DNA from: Priapulus caudatus
Lineage: Eukaryota; Priapulida; Priapulimorpha; Priapulimorphida; Priapulidae
Direction of reading: 5' to 3'
NCBI RefSeq assembly: GCF_000485595.1
Contig: NW_014577180.1
Location: 338,358-375,205, forward strand
Length of the DNA: 36,848 bases
The position numbers were made by a program, and so were the translations under genes. The number at the start of each line of letters is the position of its first letter. Position 1 is the first letter of the stretch. The notes below the pieces were generated by a model. That model saw only the letters and a program-made list of their open reading frames with translations, did not search any database and had not been told where the DNA came from. This document shows, piece after piece, positions 8,961 through 21,289 of this stretch.

Positions 8961-10256
8961 GCCTCCCTTTTTCTCTGGCCAGATAGCCACCATCTCTTAC
9001 AGCTGGCTTTTGGGATGAAGTCATGGAGACTTTGGGGCCCTTAAAGTAATGCCTAACAAGCTGGTCTGAGTGTTTCCGGATCTAAGCCTACACCTCCAAG
9101 TCACTTTTCACCTCGTTCATGGTAGATGAAGGCTCTTTCACATGAAGCGTACTTAAAGGATACATACTGGAAGATGGATTAGTTTCAAGATGTTGGCGTA
9201 ATCATTCTCCAGAGTTTCTTGACTAACCCTCTGCCAGATGGAGCAGAGGCTGAACCTGTCCTAAGTGATGATTTCTACGACAGCATAAAGCTTCAGGTTT
9301 CACTCAGTATGGGCACTGTCTATGTCACATCCTGCATTGTCGCAATAGGACTGTGAGTGTTCATGAAAAACATTCAGCCATCATGACCATACTGTAACAG
9401 AGGGTTCAGGTGGTAGTTCGGGCCAATTTTTATGGTCAAACAATGAAGGATCATTGGTCTTCTCTGATGTTTTCCACGTCTACACGTTATGCAGTCAATG
9501 AATACTTAGCAACAATTTCGTTGGCTCTCACCTGTATTCAGTTTGAAATTGCAATGCCAGGTGGGACCAGGAGCTCAATTTTTTAAGTGCTGTGTTCCTT
9601 TAGTACCTGTCACCTATGCAACTGCCGTTTTCCCACTCCTTGTAAAGATTCTCAACCCTTGTTATCATACATTCGGCTGAGCACTACTGTACTACTTGTA
9701 TCAAGCACTAGATACAGTGATATCTCCCTTTGAAATAGCAAGATATTTTTTTGGCAACTTCATTGCATGTGTTCTTTCATGAAATGGCAAATACGCATAC
9801 AAACTTGTACTGGCAAAACCTTGGTTAGTATAGCCCTTTGTTTTTTGCTCTGTCTTGCAGCTTTGTTGCTGTTGTCTTCAAGTAGTTTCATCATATGCAT
9901 TACTTTATTTTCCTAAGCTTTTTAATGCAGGCTTTGATATAGCCCCGTAATTTATGGATCAACCATGCTCGTAGCCGTTGGCTTTTTCTGGTTTCAGAAC
10001 ATTCTTCAGTAAGTTCAGCTATGTTACCAGCTTCTTATTTCTCTTAGGCTGATCTTATACAAATAGTTACAGAGGTCAACTTTCTGTTAAGTTTGTCCAT
10101 ATATGTACCCTTGAAGTTATCTTTTTATTGCCAGTTTCAAGTCTGTGAGCTAAGCAGTGGTGGACGGCTAGGCTCCAAGTCTGCTTGTCCTTCATCTTTG
10201 AGAGGCTTGTATTACCCTTTCGTTTCCCATCATTACGGCGTATTTCAAATATCAGT
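8961..10256. other. No supported gene; possibly decayed coding sequence
   Basis: Base composition is even and stops occur in all frames every 10-40 codons. Short protein-like patches occur on the minus strand (for example near 9530-9570), but no frame can be followed, so nothing is called. Confidence 0.45.
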
Positions 10257-10828
10257 TTTTGGTGTCGGACGGAATTGATACCTTTAAAGCGCCCCTGTGT
10301 AGTTTTCGTTCAAATAGTAAATGAAGAAAGGTCTTCTCATCTGCGGGCTATATGAGCTACCTAATATTGCCACAAAAAAGAATATCTAAAAATTAACGGC
10401 CATTTTGTTCTCGAGGAAGTTAAATTGAGTTTGGTGTCGCATAGATAAAATGGAAACTATGCAATTATGCTTTCATTTCACACGGCATATTGCTATGGCT
10501 AAAATACAACGAGAAAACTTTGACTAACCAGGATTCCTTATGACTTGGAAGATGTCTCGAATTCTATCAAACAGCCAGTGTTCCCATCTTTAAACCACCC
10601 CCATGTTTTATACTCTTCAAAAAATCATGTTTTGGTGTCGGACGAAATGGTTTTGGCTGTCGGACGGAGAAAAAATTTTGGGCGCGGTTTCCGCGAATTT
10701 CATTTTATGGCCTACTCATTTGATTGTCGCATCTATATAAAATAATATTACTGCAATTCTCATCATTCATTACCCTTTAAAGCAAATAATTATGCAGATT
10801 TTCTTGAAAATTCCGTCCGACACCAAAA
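10257..10828. repeat. Segment bounded by inverted GGTGTCGGACGG motifs
   Basis: TTTTGGTGTCGGACGGAATT at 10257-10276 is matched exactly by its reverse complement at 10809-10828. Two further direct copies with small changes lie side by side at 10630-10648 and 10651-10668. CTTTAAAGC also occurs near both outer ends. This could be a non-autonomous element of about 570 bp with 20-bp inverted ends and internal copies. No target duplication is visible, so the class is open. Confidence 0.5.
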
Positions 10829-11220
10829 CATCATTATTTGACTTGGCCCTGCCAATTCTTCCATCGAAGTACAGTTATACACTTCATGCTGATAATAATA
10901 AAATGATATATGCAATGAAGCATAATGAATTTAGACATTTCACTCATAAAAAGGTAAACCTGAAGAGTGATTCAGGTAACAAACTATGAATTTTTTTGAT
11001 ATAAAAAAAAAAAAAAAAAAGAAATACCAACATGCGTATTTGTCAAGCATCAAATGGAGTGTGTCTTAACATCGCACTCCAACCTCTTTTTTAAGCAAAC
11101 AATTTGAACACACTGAACACTTCACAGTTATCCTTCATATGAAAAATCTGTCTCATTAGGAATATATGAAGCTAGAAATTAGTAATATTATGAACTAGAA
11201 ACAAACTGGAACTAAAATTT
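10829..11220. other. No supported gene; contains an A18 run
   Basis: AT-rich sequence. An uninterrupted run of about 18 adenines at 11003-11020 might be the tail of a retroposed sequence, but nothing recognisable precedes it. Confidence 0.5.
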
Positions 11221-11455
11221 AATGAATTCGACTCCGAGACTTAGACAGACAAATTTACTACCTTTGTCATAGTTGTCCGATGGAATTCAACTCTGAGACT
11301 GAGCAGACAAATTTACAACCTTATGTCATATTGTGCCCATGGAATTCAACTCTGAGATGGACAGACAAAATTTACAAGCCTTATGTCATATGTCGCATGT
11401 AATCAACGCTGAGACTAGACAGACAAATTTACAACCTTTGTCATTGTTCATCGGC
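11221..11455. repeat. About 60-bp tandem repeat, four units
   Basis: Four successive units, each containing AATTCAACTCTGAGAC, GACAGACAAATTTAC and CCTTTGTCAT or close variants. Units start near 11221, 11281, 11341 and 11400. Later units carry more single-base insertions and deletions, which fits rising sequence noise towards the N gap. Confidence 0.9.
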
Positions 11456-12894
11456 CGCTAAGGTAGGGCTGGAAACAATGTTGTGATTTCTTCACAATCC
11501 TTTCAGATAGTGACATGAATGTGATGCGGGTGGATGAGCCATATTCATGGGCTCATTCATGGAGCTTGTTGGAAAATGTCCCAAGTTTAACCGTGTCGAA
11601 GTCACTTTGTTTGAAATCTGTTCACGCCGGCTTGTCGCTGTTCTAGGAATATGTCAATCTGTATTGGCCGCTGTAGGTCCAGTCCATGTTGGTTCTTGAA
11701 ACAAGGCCTTCAAACCAATAATTGTATTCATGGCAATATGAAAACATACACTGACGCATTTCTACGGCATGTAAAGAATGGGGGGTTCTAGCGCCAATAC
11801 CTCTCTGAGCTACGTCTGACAATNNNNNNNNNNNNNNNNNNNNNNNNNACGTAGGCGATGACTCTGTGGTGGAGTGGAGGTGAGATTTCTGACCAGATAA
11901 GTTAGAGCGCCCTCGGTTTTAGTGCCAATGTGTTGGTCACATAACCACGCGTAGTTCTCCGTGTGCTCAAGATTCGAAAACAGTGGACGATGCCCAACCA
12001 GGGATCGGTATCACCACGAGGTCGGTGTAGATCCACGTTCAATCCTAAAGAAATGTTCGTGATGGGATCGTCCTGTTATGGCAAAGTTGTGCGCCGGATA
12101 CTCCGGTTCTTACCACGAAGCTTGGCGTAAGAAACACACAGCACAAGAGCCAACAATAGTGCGGGCATATCTCCGGTAACACTGCACATTCGTCCGTCGC
12201 ATCGTACGCGGTAAGCGCAGATTGGGGGTTTGCGGTGCGACGTTAAAACTAAGTGTCTCGCTACAGGAACATGTCAAATGCGCAGGCCACCAGCACCTCG
12301 ATTGCTTCCTTAAAGACTAAATAAGTGGTCTCGTACGTACTCTCACACTCCAACTGGCAACAAGCCGGAGTACCGTAAATATGTGGAACGGGCGAGAAAA
12401 TATGAAAGTGGGCTTGGGACAACAATGTGAGAATTCTTGCTTTCATCACATAATTATTGTTATGACTTAATGGCCGACCGAGATGGAGATTGTGTGTCGT
12501 TACGTTAGGATAGCATGGGAGTTACAATTGTTCTGTTTAAGTAGGGCAACGTATATAATACCGGACAGGCATAGCACGAACGAATTCGGCGGCGCTCCAG
12601 TGATCAGTCTAGGAGATCCCCACTAATCCAGGAGTGTCGTAAAGCAGTTGATTTTAATCGTGAGCCCTAATGGGATAACCGGAAGATGCATAATTCTGAA
12701 GAGATGCTATACGTAACAAACGCGTACTTTTTCTTAATTTACATAAAGCGATTACAGAATAGAATTTGGCATATTCACTGGTGAGGGTTTTAATAATCTA
12801 AATATTGCCAAGTGTCGTGGAGAGATTTTCTGTAATGACGAAAAAAGATACACTAGAGCGCTTGTAATATCATGTTATGCAGGCATTTAGATAT
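11456..12894. other. No supported gene; contains the N gap
   Basis: Non-coding sequence on either side of the 25-N gap. The 62-codon minus frame at 12261-12449 has no recognised motif and may be chance. Confidence 0.6.
11824..11848. other. Assembly gap of exactly 25 N
   Basis: Twenty-five N in a row. The true gap length is unknown; a fixed short N run is usually a placeholder put in by an assembly or gap-filling program. Features should not be read across it. Confidence 0.99.
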
Positions 12895-12902
12895 AATAGA
12901 TG

Positions 12903-13128
12903 CAATATATCTATCTATTTATCTTTATCTATTTGTCTATTTATTATCTATCTATCTATCTATCTATGCTATGCTATCTATCTAGGTCTAGCCTATCTAT
13001 CTATCTATCTATCTATCTATGCTATGCTATCTATCTAATCTATCTATCTAATCTATAATATCTATCTATTCTATCTAGCTATCTATCTTATCTATGCTAT
13101 CTATCTATCTAGTCTATCTATCTATATA
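12903..13128. repeat. (CTAT)n microsatellite, interrupted
   Basis: CTAT/TCTA units with interruptions such as CTATGCTATGCTAT and GGTCTAGC. Confidence 0.95.
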
Positions 13129-14070
13129 TATATCCTGCTCTCGCTCTCTCATTTTTTCTCGTTCTCTGCTTCCTGATATTCACATGCTCCTCTTTCATAT
13201 ATCGTCGTAAACATTTCGCTGAGAGCGATTGCTGGATGTGAAGACCAGAAAGCACATTGTTAGCTACAGCGCATGTGGGCAGCTTCATTAGATCTACGCG
13301 GTGGTGCGAATTCTATTTGACGGGATTACATTAAACGCGATTTGATTATGAGTGTCACGTTTTATTTGCATTGATAATTTTGAGCATGTTTGTTAGTACA
13401 TGAGATACGGGGTGGTGATTGATCTGCTTGCCCTGAACTACTATACATAACTTCGTAACCAGCGACCGACCGTTTTCGCTGAATAGTAAGAGGGAAAAGT
13501 TTACGAACCGGATGTATTGACCGCCGACGCCAACTGCTTTAAGAGCGGTGAGGCGCTAGATGCCTAGTATAGTAACCGCATCAGGGGTGTGCTTCTTCTT
13601 TTATAACGATTACATATGTTTCATGCAAAGTTTTATTGGAATGCCGTTTCGATTATAATTTAGATATAAGTTAGATATATAATATATATATATGTTTGCC
13701 CAACTTGTAGGCTTCAATTATAGGTTAGCACACAATGTGCGTGTAGTTCCTAGTATATGTTAGCGGTTATTAATTGAGTCGGGCTTGTAAAATATTACAA
13801 TTATAGCCGAGATTATGTTGGTTGTCATGTAGTATGTTAGTCTGCTAGAAAATGTTTTAAATTATTTCATGCATTATTTGCGTAATTGACTTTTGGCGGC
13901 TGGTTTATTACATTAGTATTATCATTAACTTAGGCTAAAGACCTACCGCCGCGCACATTCACGCAAAACCGCCTATTACACAGGCGCGCTGCGAACAGCG
14001 CATTCAACGGTATAAATTAATTAAATACATGTCTGATAGCCTGCTGCACATGCTGATGGCTGCGCGAACG
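13129..14070. other. No supported gene
   Basis: Non-coding sequence with a short (AT)n stretch near 13678-13694. No frames of interest on either strand. Confidence 0.65.
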
Positions 14071-14345
14071 CAAAACACCCCCCCCACACACACAGCAACA
14101 CACACACGGCGCGCGCGCGCTGCACGCGACGCCACGCGAATCGGCACACACACAGACACACACACACGCGCGCGCACACACACACACCGCATGAGACACA
14201 CATGCACACATACACACTCACACACACACACACATCTCACACAACACACACAGCACACACGACACACACACCACACACACAGCACACACACATGGCACCG
14301 GTCGCGGCGCGCGCGTGCGCGGCGCACACACAACACAGGCAACAA
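14071..14345. repeat. (CA)n/(CG)n compound microsatellite
   Basis: CA repeats with GCGC blocks at 14109-14121, 14166-14175 and 14307-14321. The open frames (His/Thr-rich on plus, Cys/Val-rich on minus) are repeat by-products. Confidence 0.93.
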
Positions 14346-15660
14346 AAAGCACACTGGTGAGTATGACACCGTATGGGTATCGGTGCATTAACAGATGCCA
14401 ACAGAAGCATAAACAGATGCAGCAATGGTACTGCGGAGTGGGCTAAGCGCGTACGCCGCGCAACATAACGGTGCTTACCATACATGCCACAGACGCACGC
14501 AGGCTGTACATGCCTGCACACATGCGCGAGTACGGCAAGGTCACACATACCTGCCTAACACACATACAGGCATTACGCCGTCAAAACGCACGACGAGCAT
14601 ACCTGTCTGCCATACTAGTACACGAATGCACGCGACAGAACCGCTGTCTACATACACGGCATATATGCGCACTGCACTCATAGCCGACGTGCACAACATT
14701 GCATAAACGCAGGCACACATACATCTTGCATACGCGTCCACCAAAACGCACGACAATTACTACCGAACATGCAACTAGCAACATGCTTGCACGCATACCG
14801 CATGAACCACATATTTTAACTGCCAGCATATCATGCATGAACGCAACATAACATACTGTCAGCATACATGCACAAACACTTTCACAAAGCATTGCCTGTA
14901 CACACGCCAGCCAGGGGCGGTGCGACAAGAATGCATATACACAGACCCCCCGCCGCACCCCACACAACATACAAGACGCGCGCACTACACACATAAAACT
15001 ATATTATCTATATATGCCAGCTCACACGTACGAATAGAGGCATGCATACATAAATCGAGGCAAAAGTGTCGAGAATCGTGTTCGGCGCTGTGCCTGTTGT
15101 CTGGTAAAGGCTGGCCCGCAAGCAATCTATACTATTATAAGTAAGACATTTCGGCTAAAAATCCTGAAGGGGTGAATGGCTGGGCGTGAAACGTAACGCA
15201 CGTGTCGACAATGATGTCGTATCCTGGCCTGCTCAACTTTGGAAGAAAAGATAACCTCCGAAAACGTGATTTTGCGAGCGAACCCTAGAAAATCTGTACA
15301 GCAATGCTATAAATAGCAACGAAAGATATCTGTTGTCCAACTCCCATCTCCAAACGTGTTTAAATCATGTTCTGTAAAAACATACCGCTAACCGCCCCAG
15401 TGGCGAGAATGCATAAAGGAGCATCGGACCCCAAAAACATTGATTCGGTTCGCAATCCCACCCTCGAAAATTCCTGTTTCTTACTTTTGGACTGTTTATG
15501 TATGTACGTTCTGCCACTTCACAGCCTCGGTTAATTTCTACAATCTTAACATTTTTTACTACATTTAACGTTTAGTAATAATCCATTAAACTATGGTAGC
15601 ATGATAATAATAGCCGCTAAACTGAACGGGAACACTTACGGAAGCCTAGTGTAAGGAGGT
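14346..15660. other. CA-biased spacer, no supported gene
   Basis: From 14346 to about 15000 the sequence is rich in CACA, CATAC and GCATG words, like degraded CA repeat. After 15050 it is ordinary non-coding sequence. Several 60-137 codon frames occur, but they follow the CA bias and show no domain. Confidence 0.6.
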
Positions 15661-15795
15661 TACAGATCAAATATGTATTATATTTTTATAATTTTATTAT
15701 TAATCAATTTTATTTTATTATTTATTTACTTTTTTATTTTTTATTTAAATTTTTTTTTATCTTTTGATTTTCTTAGATTATTTTTTGTATTGTTT
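15661..15795. repeat. T-rich low-complexity tract
   Basis: More than 80% A+T, mostly T runs with TTTAT and ATTAT units, directly before the GGGAT array. Confidence 0.85.
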
Positions 15796-16065
15796 GGGGA
15801 TGGGGTGGGATGGGATGGGATGGGATGGGGAGATCGGCAGTGCGATGGCAATGCGATGGGATGGGATGGCATGGCATGGCATGGAATGGCGGTGTGATGG
15901 GATGGGAATGGGATCTGCATTTGGCATGGCGATGGCATGGCATCTGATGTCAATTGGATGGCATGGGATGCGATGAGATGGGATGGGATGGCGAGTATGG
16001 AATGGGATGCGGTGGGCGATGGGATGGGATGGGATGGCATGGAATGCGATGAGTGGATGGATGCA
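15796..16065 (+). repeat. (GGGAT)n/(GGCAT)n pentanucleotide satellite
   Basis: Repeating GGGAT, GGCAT and GATGG units, strongly G-biased on the plus strand. The 182-codon minus frame through it is made of SHPIPSHP-type repeats and is not a gene. Confidence 0.95.
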
Positions 16066-17042
16066 TGGATAGCTAGTATAGTTCGATGTGTTTTTATGGA
16101 TTTTCCTTTCAACCGCAAGCGGTTCACACTGAGGTAACGCCACTGATTTACCACGGTAAGACGCCGGGTAATCCCGCTATAGTGTATAAATAAAGCACAC
16201 GGTATATAGAAGCTGTAGCAGATATGAGTGCTCGAACGCGCACGATGCCTGTCGGCTGTGCGCATGTGTTCGGCGCGTATACATGCCACTGATGGGTAGG
16301 TAGATGATGCAAACGGACTAATCCACTCTGTGACAGGGCTGGATTTAGAGCGAGGTGAGGGACGCCGAGAGGCTGTTACTGCTGTATGAACAACTGAAAG
16401 GGAAGCATCGGCTATGTACGTGAATGTAAGCAGAGTCAGGTTTTACGAGCATTGCACAGGATCGTGCAAGTTTGATTTGTACAAAAAAGAGGCGTGGATA
16501 GTTTGAGGTAAAGTGACATGTGACAAGCTGATCTGTTTGCACGCGGCAGGACAGGTAAGTACAGTACACAATACACGTATATATAGTATTATATATTATT
16601 ATATATGATATAAAGATATATGCTGTGGTGTGGTAACTGGTTAGGCTTAGTTTCTTAGCTTGCCAGTTTTCATATCCCACAGCAGTTATATACGCTCATT
16701 GTCTAAAATTATAACGCAAAAAATATGCACGTCGCTTCCTGCACGCTTGGCTGGAAATCTATGGGGCCAGAATTCTCGCGCTTTGAGCGTATTGTGCCCT
16801 CCCTGCAGGCTGCGCGGATCGGAAATTATTCAATTTCCCAAACTGAAGGGCTCGGCGTATTATCTTCTATAATTTATAGTCTGTCGTAAGTTCGTTCATG
16901 AATGGTCAGATGGGTAATGTGAAGATGAAATCGATTAGAATTCTCGCTGCTACGGAGTGAGAATGTTTTAATTTGCCACCGCGACATAATGCTAAAAAAC
17001 GATGAACTGGAGAGTCACAAGACAAGAAAGGGAATAGAGGCA
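16066..17042. other. No supported gene
   Basis: Non-coding sequence with an AT-rich patch at 16577-16620. Frames at 16345-16680 (minus) and 16660-16872 (plus) show no recognised motif. Confidence 0.65.
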
Positions 17043-17090
<48 letters not shown>

Positions 17091-17218
17091 AAAGAAGAGC
17101 GCGCGATCGAGAGAGGGGGTATAACTGAAAGAGAGAGTAAAAGAGAAAAGAAAGAAATGAGTAAGGGATGGGCGAGAGAGAGAGAGAGAGAGAGGGCGAG
17201 AGAGTAAAGAAGGGAATA

Positions 17219-17265
<47 letters not shown>

Positions 17266-17338
17266 CAGAGAGATAAAAGGGGAATAAGAAAGTGAGAGAG
17301 AGATCAACATATACGTTGACAGTACGCCGAACTGAGGT

Positions 17339-17377
<39 letters not shown>

Positions 17378-17680
17378 AATAAGAGCGAGAAAGGGGGTAT
17401 CGAAAGGAAGAAAAGAAGAACTGAGTGAGAAGGAGCAAGAGAAAGAGGGCGAGAAAAAAAGGAATAATAGAGAAAGAGTGCGTCGAGAGAGAGAAGGAGA
17501 AATAAGCGAGGGGGAGAGAGAGAGAGAGAAAGAGAGAGAGAGAAAGAAAGAGAGTCAGAGAGAGAAGAGAAAAAAATAACAGAGATATATAGAGAGAGAG
17601 AAGGAAATACGGAGAGCGAGAGAGAGAGAGAGAGAGAGAAGAGCAGAGACAGACATCGCAGAGAGAGAGAGATGAGAGAC

Positions 17681-17715
<35 letters not shown>

Positions 17716-17744
17716 AAGAGGAGAAGCAAAAATGAAAATAAGAG

Positions 17745-17776
<32 letters not shown>

Positions 17777-17875
17777 TGTATATATGTGTCTATGCGCCGC
17801 GCGAGAAAGAAGAAGATTTAGTGAGAAAGAGAGGATGGGAGAGAGGGGGAAAGGAGGAAAAGGGAGAGTGAGTTA
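17043..17875 (+). repeat. (GA)n purine tract of about 830 bp
   Basis: Nearly continuous GA/GAA/GGA purine sequence on the plus strand, broken by short unique pieces (for example 17300-17340 and 17778-17805). It gives long low-complexity frames (Glu/Arg on plus, Leu/Ser on minus) that should not be annotated as genes. Confidence 0.97.
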
Positions 17876-20399
17876 GCGTTAGAAGTAAAGCGTATTCGGT
17901 GGGGATCTTTATCTTGGCCATAATGAAAACTAGCACATAATTTCTGCCGTGGCTTTCTTATATAAGTGTAGAAAGGGATCGTCAGCTAAGATATTTACAG
18001 ACTTTATATTTAATAACTAATGCATTGATGAAGCGTGATGCTTTTGAATGAAGACACCGGATTTTAAAAATATATATATGTCTTTTTTCAGAATTAATAT
18101 GGAGTGTGAAATGGCATATATGTGAATGCATAGTATAAGAACGCTTAAGGCTAAGTAAATATCAAATGGTCATCACTGTAATCGTGCATACAATTTTTCT
18201 GACGTTTTTAGATTTGCTCAAAAAATGTTAAAGGAGTATGCCAGGAGTAATATATTTGGGCCAGATGGTTGCCACTCTCGTAATGTCTTATTCCAGGAGG
18301 CAGTACACGTCTCGACGTGTATAGTCTACAGGGCAGGCACTCGTGGCTCCTTTTTCGAGTGTGCAATGCATGCCCCCGTATGTCCATGCGTCCGCAGTCC
18401 ATCGCGATATGAGTCAACAGAAATTCTCCAATTTACCTTATTCCACCGAACTCTTCCGTTTTCATTATTTATTTATTTGATGAAAGTGTGTGGTATGCTA
18501 AACACTAGTCGAGACAAATTGCAAGAACGAGCTGGCGCAGGGTTGACGTAAGAACAAATAGCAAGGAACCCGTCCCAACACGGGCGTACTTTATGTTGGA
18601 GTCTGCGCCGGGGCCCGAAGAGTGCTAAACTGTGTACGATGGTCGCTGGCCGTGCAGCGGTAGTAACATCAGGCAATCCAACACAAAGGCAGGGGCGTTA
18701 CAGGCACGAACGCGGATGCACTGTCGAGGTTAGCGGGATGATGGGAGAATCGGGTGGTTTGCGAATTATAGTGCGTACGGGTGTGTCTTAGTTATATACG
18801 TATGGTCGTATGAGTGGTTAGTGTTTTGTCTAACGCCAGTGGTTCTGCTTGTGATTTTTGTTGGCTTGACAGTAAGCTCACAAAAAACGCTTTAAGGAGG
18901 AAGGTGTCAGGTGCGAGGTGTATGATCGTTGAACTTCTGTAAAAAATATCATTTGTGATGTCCACTCATCACAGCGTTCTTAGGCTGGTAGGCTCATTCT
19001 CCTGGTTCGGCTGAGGCAATGTGAGAGCTTACAGTGGCAATACGATAAAAGTATTCATACCTGTATTATATCGCGCAACCTTTTTTACAATTTGAAAGAG
19101 CAAAACAACACAATTTCCGTTGGTGGTTTCCGCGTCATCTATCGATACAATCACAAATATATATTCAAAAATTGTTTGTAAGCCGTAAACAAATAGTCTC
19201 GAGAGAATTAGTAATGCAACAAATAATGGAAGATTAGAAAGCATTGCAGCACATGTAGTAATTGCGCCAGGGTCCCCTATAATGTTCGCATTACTCGTTT
19301 AATATCGTTAGGATTAAAATGGTTATTGTAGTGGAATTACAAGCAGGCGTTGGTCAATTTCCTTTATATCGTGCACAAATGTATTTTCTCATTAACCGTG
19401 TAACAACGCTGTTATGAATTACGTTACCGGCGTAAAATCGCTGGTCGGGAAAAGCGGTGTGAACAGCGATATCGCTACATATATATGACTTACATCGCTG
19501 GTTGTGTCATTTCGTCTGTTGGCTTCGGTCGCCTCCTTTCTCTTTCGCCTCTCTCTCGCTCTCTCTGCTCTCTCTCACAGCGGTCTCTCGTCTCACACGC
19601 CCCCCTCTCTCTCGTGTTCCCAATTTCTCTCTTTCAAAGGTACCGGTTTCAACCGTGATGAAGTTTTATAGCTTTTATACAAGCTCATGACCCATGTTCG
19701 CTCTAACTTCGCGGCCTTCCTATTGCTCTTTAGGAAATAGTAATAACTTAATCCTATAAATGATAATAAATATAATACTAAAATTCAATCCATGCGATTT
19801 CTGCACGTCATCCGTTTTGACAAGCGGCGACGCCAGCCCGGCAGCAGTATAATTTCTCCGCGAAGGGATTCTTCCGGTGGTGTCGTTCACGCGTGCCTGG
19901 GAACATCACGCTCGAGATTTAATTGATTCGACTCGTATACAATATTTCGGCGCGGCTAGACGCGCGGAGCGCACGCCTGATCTGATGCCACCAATGGCAG
20001 TGAGCGATCGCTAGAGGCCATCGATGCATGCTGTGATATAAAACTGGCGCCACTGTCATTACGCGCGCCAATTGCATACTTTATTATGTCACAGAAATAG
20101 CATTCGCGTTACAGCCGAAAACACAACAATGCATGTTCTTCAAGGCAAACCGCGCGGCGTCGTCCGCCATTTACCTGGCTTATTAGGTCGCTACTAGTCG
20201 GCATAAACAATCTTATGGGGGCGTTTAGTTTTAAAGAATTCATATCATCTGCGGCCATGATTTCCTTTTGCAATTTTTGTACAACGAACGCAAAGCCGAG
20301 CGCGGTAACGCACATCATATAGTAGACAACGGCGCAGACACTGGGGTGGGGACGCGCAACACACGCACATACGCACAAACGAACAAAGCACATACGCAT
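17876..20399. other. No supported gene
   Basis: About 2.5 kb of ordinary non-coding sequence. A CT-rich tract lies at 19542-19640. Frames at 18225-18551, 18473-18676, 19029-19244 and 19502-19690 show no domain, no conserved motif and no convincing splice context. Confidence 0.65.
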
Positions 20400-20620
20400 A
20401 ACCGCGCACACCCACACCACACCACAAACACACACACACACACACATCACAGCGACAACACACACAGCAGCACACAACAGCAAACAAACAAACACACACA
20501 TACAGCCTCACACGCAGCACACACACAACAGTCACACACACACAGCACACAGCCACACACACGACACAACAACACACACACAACACTACACGAAACACAC
20601 GACACACACCACACACACGC
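20400..20620. repeat. CA-rich tract at the left of block B
   Basis: CACA repeats with many single-base interruptions. It corresponds to the clean CA run at 1-83. Cys/Val-rich minus frames across it are repeat by-products. Confidence 0.9.
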
Positions 20621-21289
20621 ACTAAATCACAAGCACATTCGGTAAGAGAGATGCAAGACATCCTCGCCAGCGTGCTTTGCGTCTACTGTTTGTTCAGGTT
20701 CTTGGGCAAAAGATACGCGTATGCAAGGGCGAAAAAGGAAACTAGCGGGAGGAATGGTGTCTGCCTAATATAGTGTCGCAGAAGACGCGAAGGTTCCCCC
20801 ATACTGTTAGTGAATCTATGCGAGCGTAGTCTCCCGAGAAACATATCTCATCCAGCAAACAACGGAGGCAATGGAACTACGAGCCAACATTAAACGCGAG
20901 TTGGCTCTCGCTCCAAGCCGAAGACATCTGGCGATGGCATAAAGATCAGAGTCGTTGTCGGTCGTCGTCCAGTTTTGTTGAACTGGCCCAACAGATGCGA
21001 AAAATCCTTCAATGGAGAACTAGTGCCACGAAAGTTTTGCGTATCTAAATACAGCCTACATAGGGTCGAGATAATACAAACAGTGGCTGTGTCATATCAA
21101 TGTGCTCACATATAATCATGCGGCTATACGCTGCCCCGCAACTATGGCTATAATGAACGTTTTTGCTGCTGGGCTAGTATAAGTGGCAGGTCCTAGACAT
21201 GATATGGCTGGCACATAGTACAATATAAACTGTATATAATTATATATATATAATAATATATACTCATATATATCCCACCCCGCTCATCC

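Noticed and set aside
11221-11455. Possible CRISPR-like array of about 60-bp units
   Set aside because: The whole unit repeats, with no unique spacers, and the context is eukaryotic; it is an ordinary tandem repeat.
14004-14548. 100-120 codon frames on both strands
   Set aside because: By-products of the CA/CG repeat; composition follows the repeat exactly.
15741-16289. 182-codon minus-strand frame
   Set aside because: A SHPIPSHP-type repeat that follows the GGGAT satellite; not a gene.
16906-17729. Leu/Ser-rich minus frames and Glu/Arg-rich plus frames resembling membrane or coiled-coil proteins
   Set aside because: Translations of the GA tract; both strands give equally long frames, which shows they are compositional.
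20109-20661. 130-138 codon Cys/Val-rich frames
   Set aside because: CA-repeat by-products in block B.
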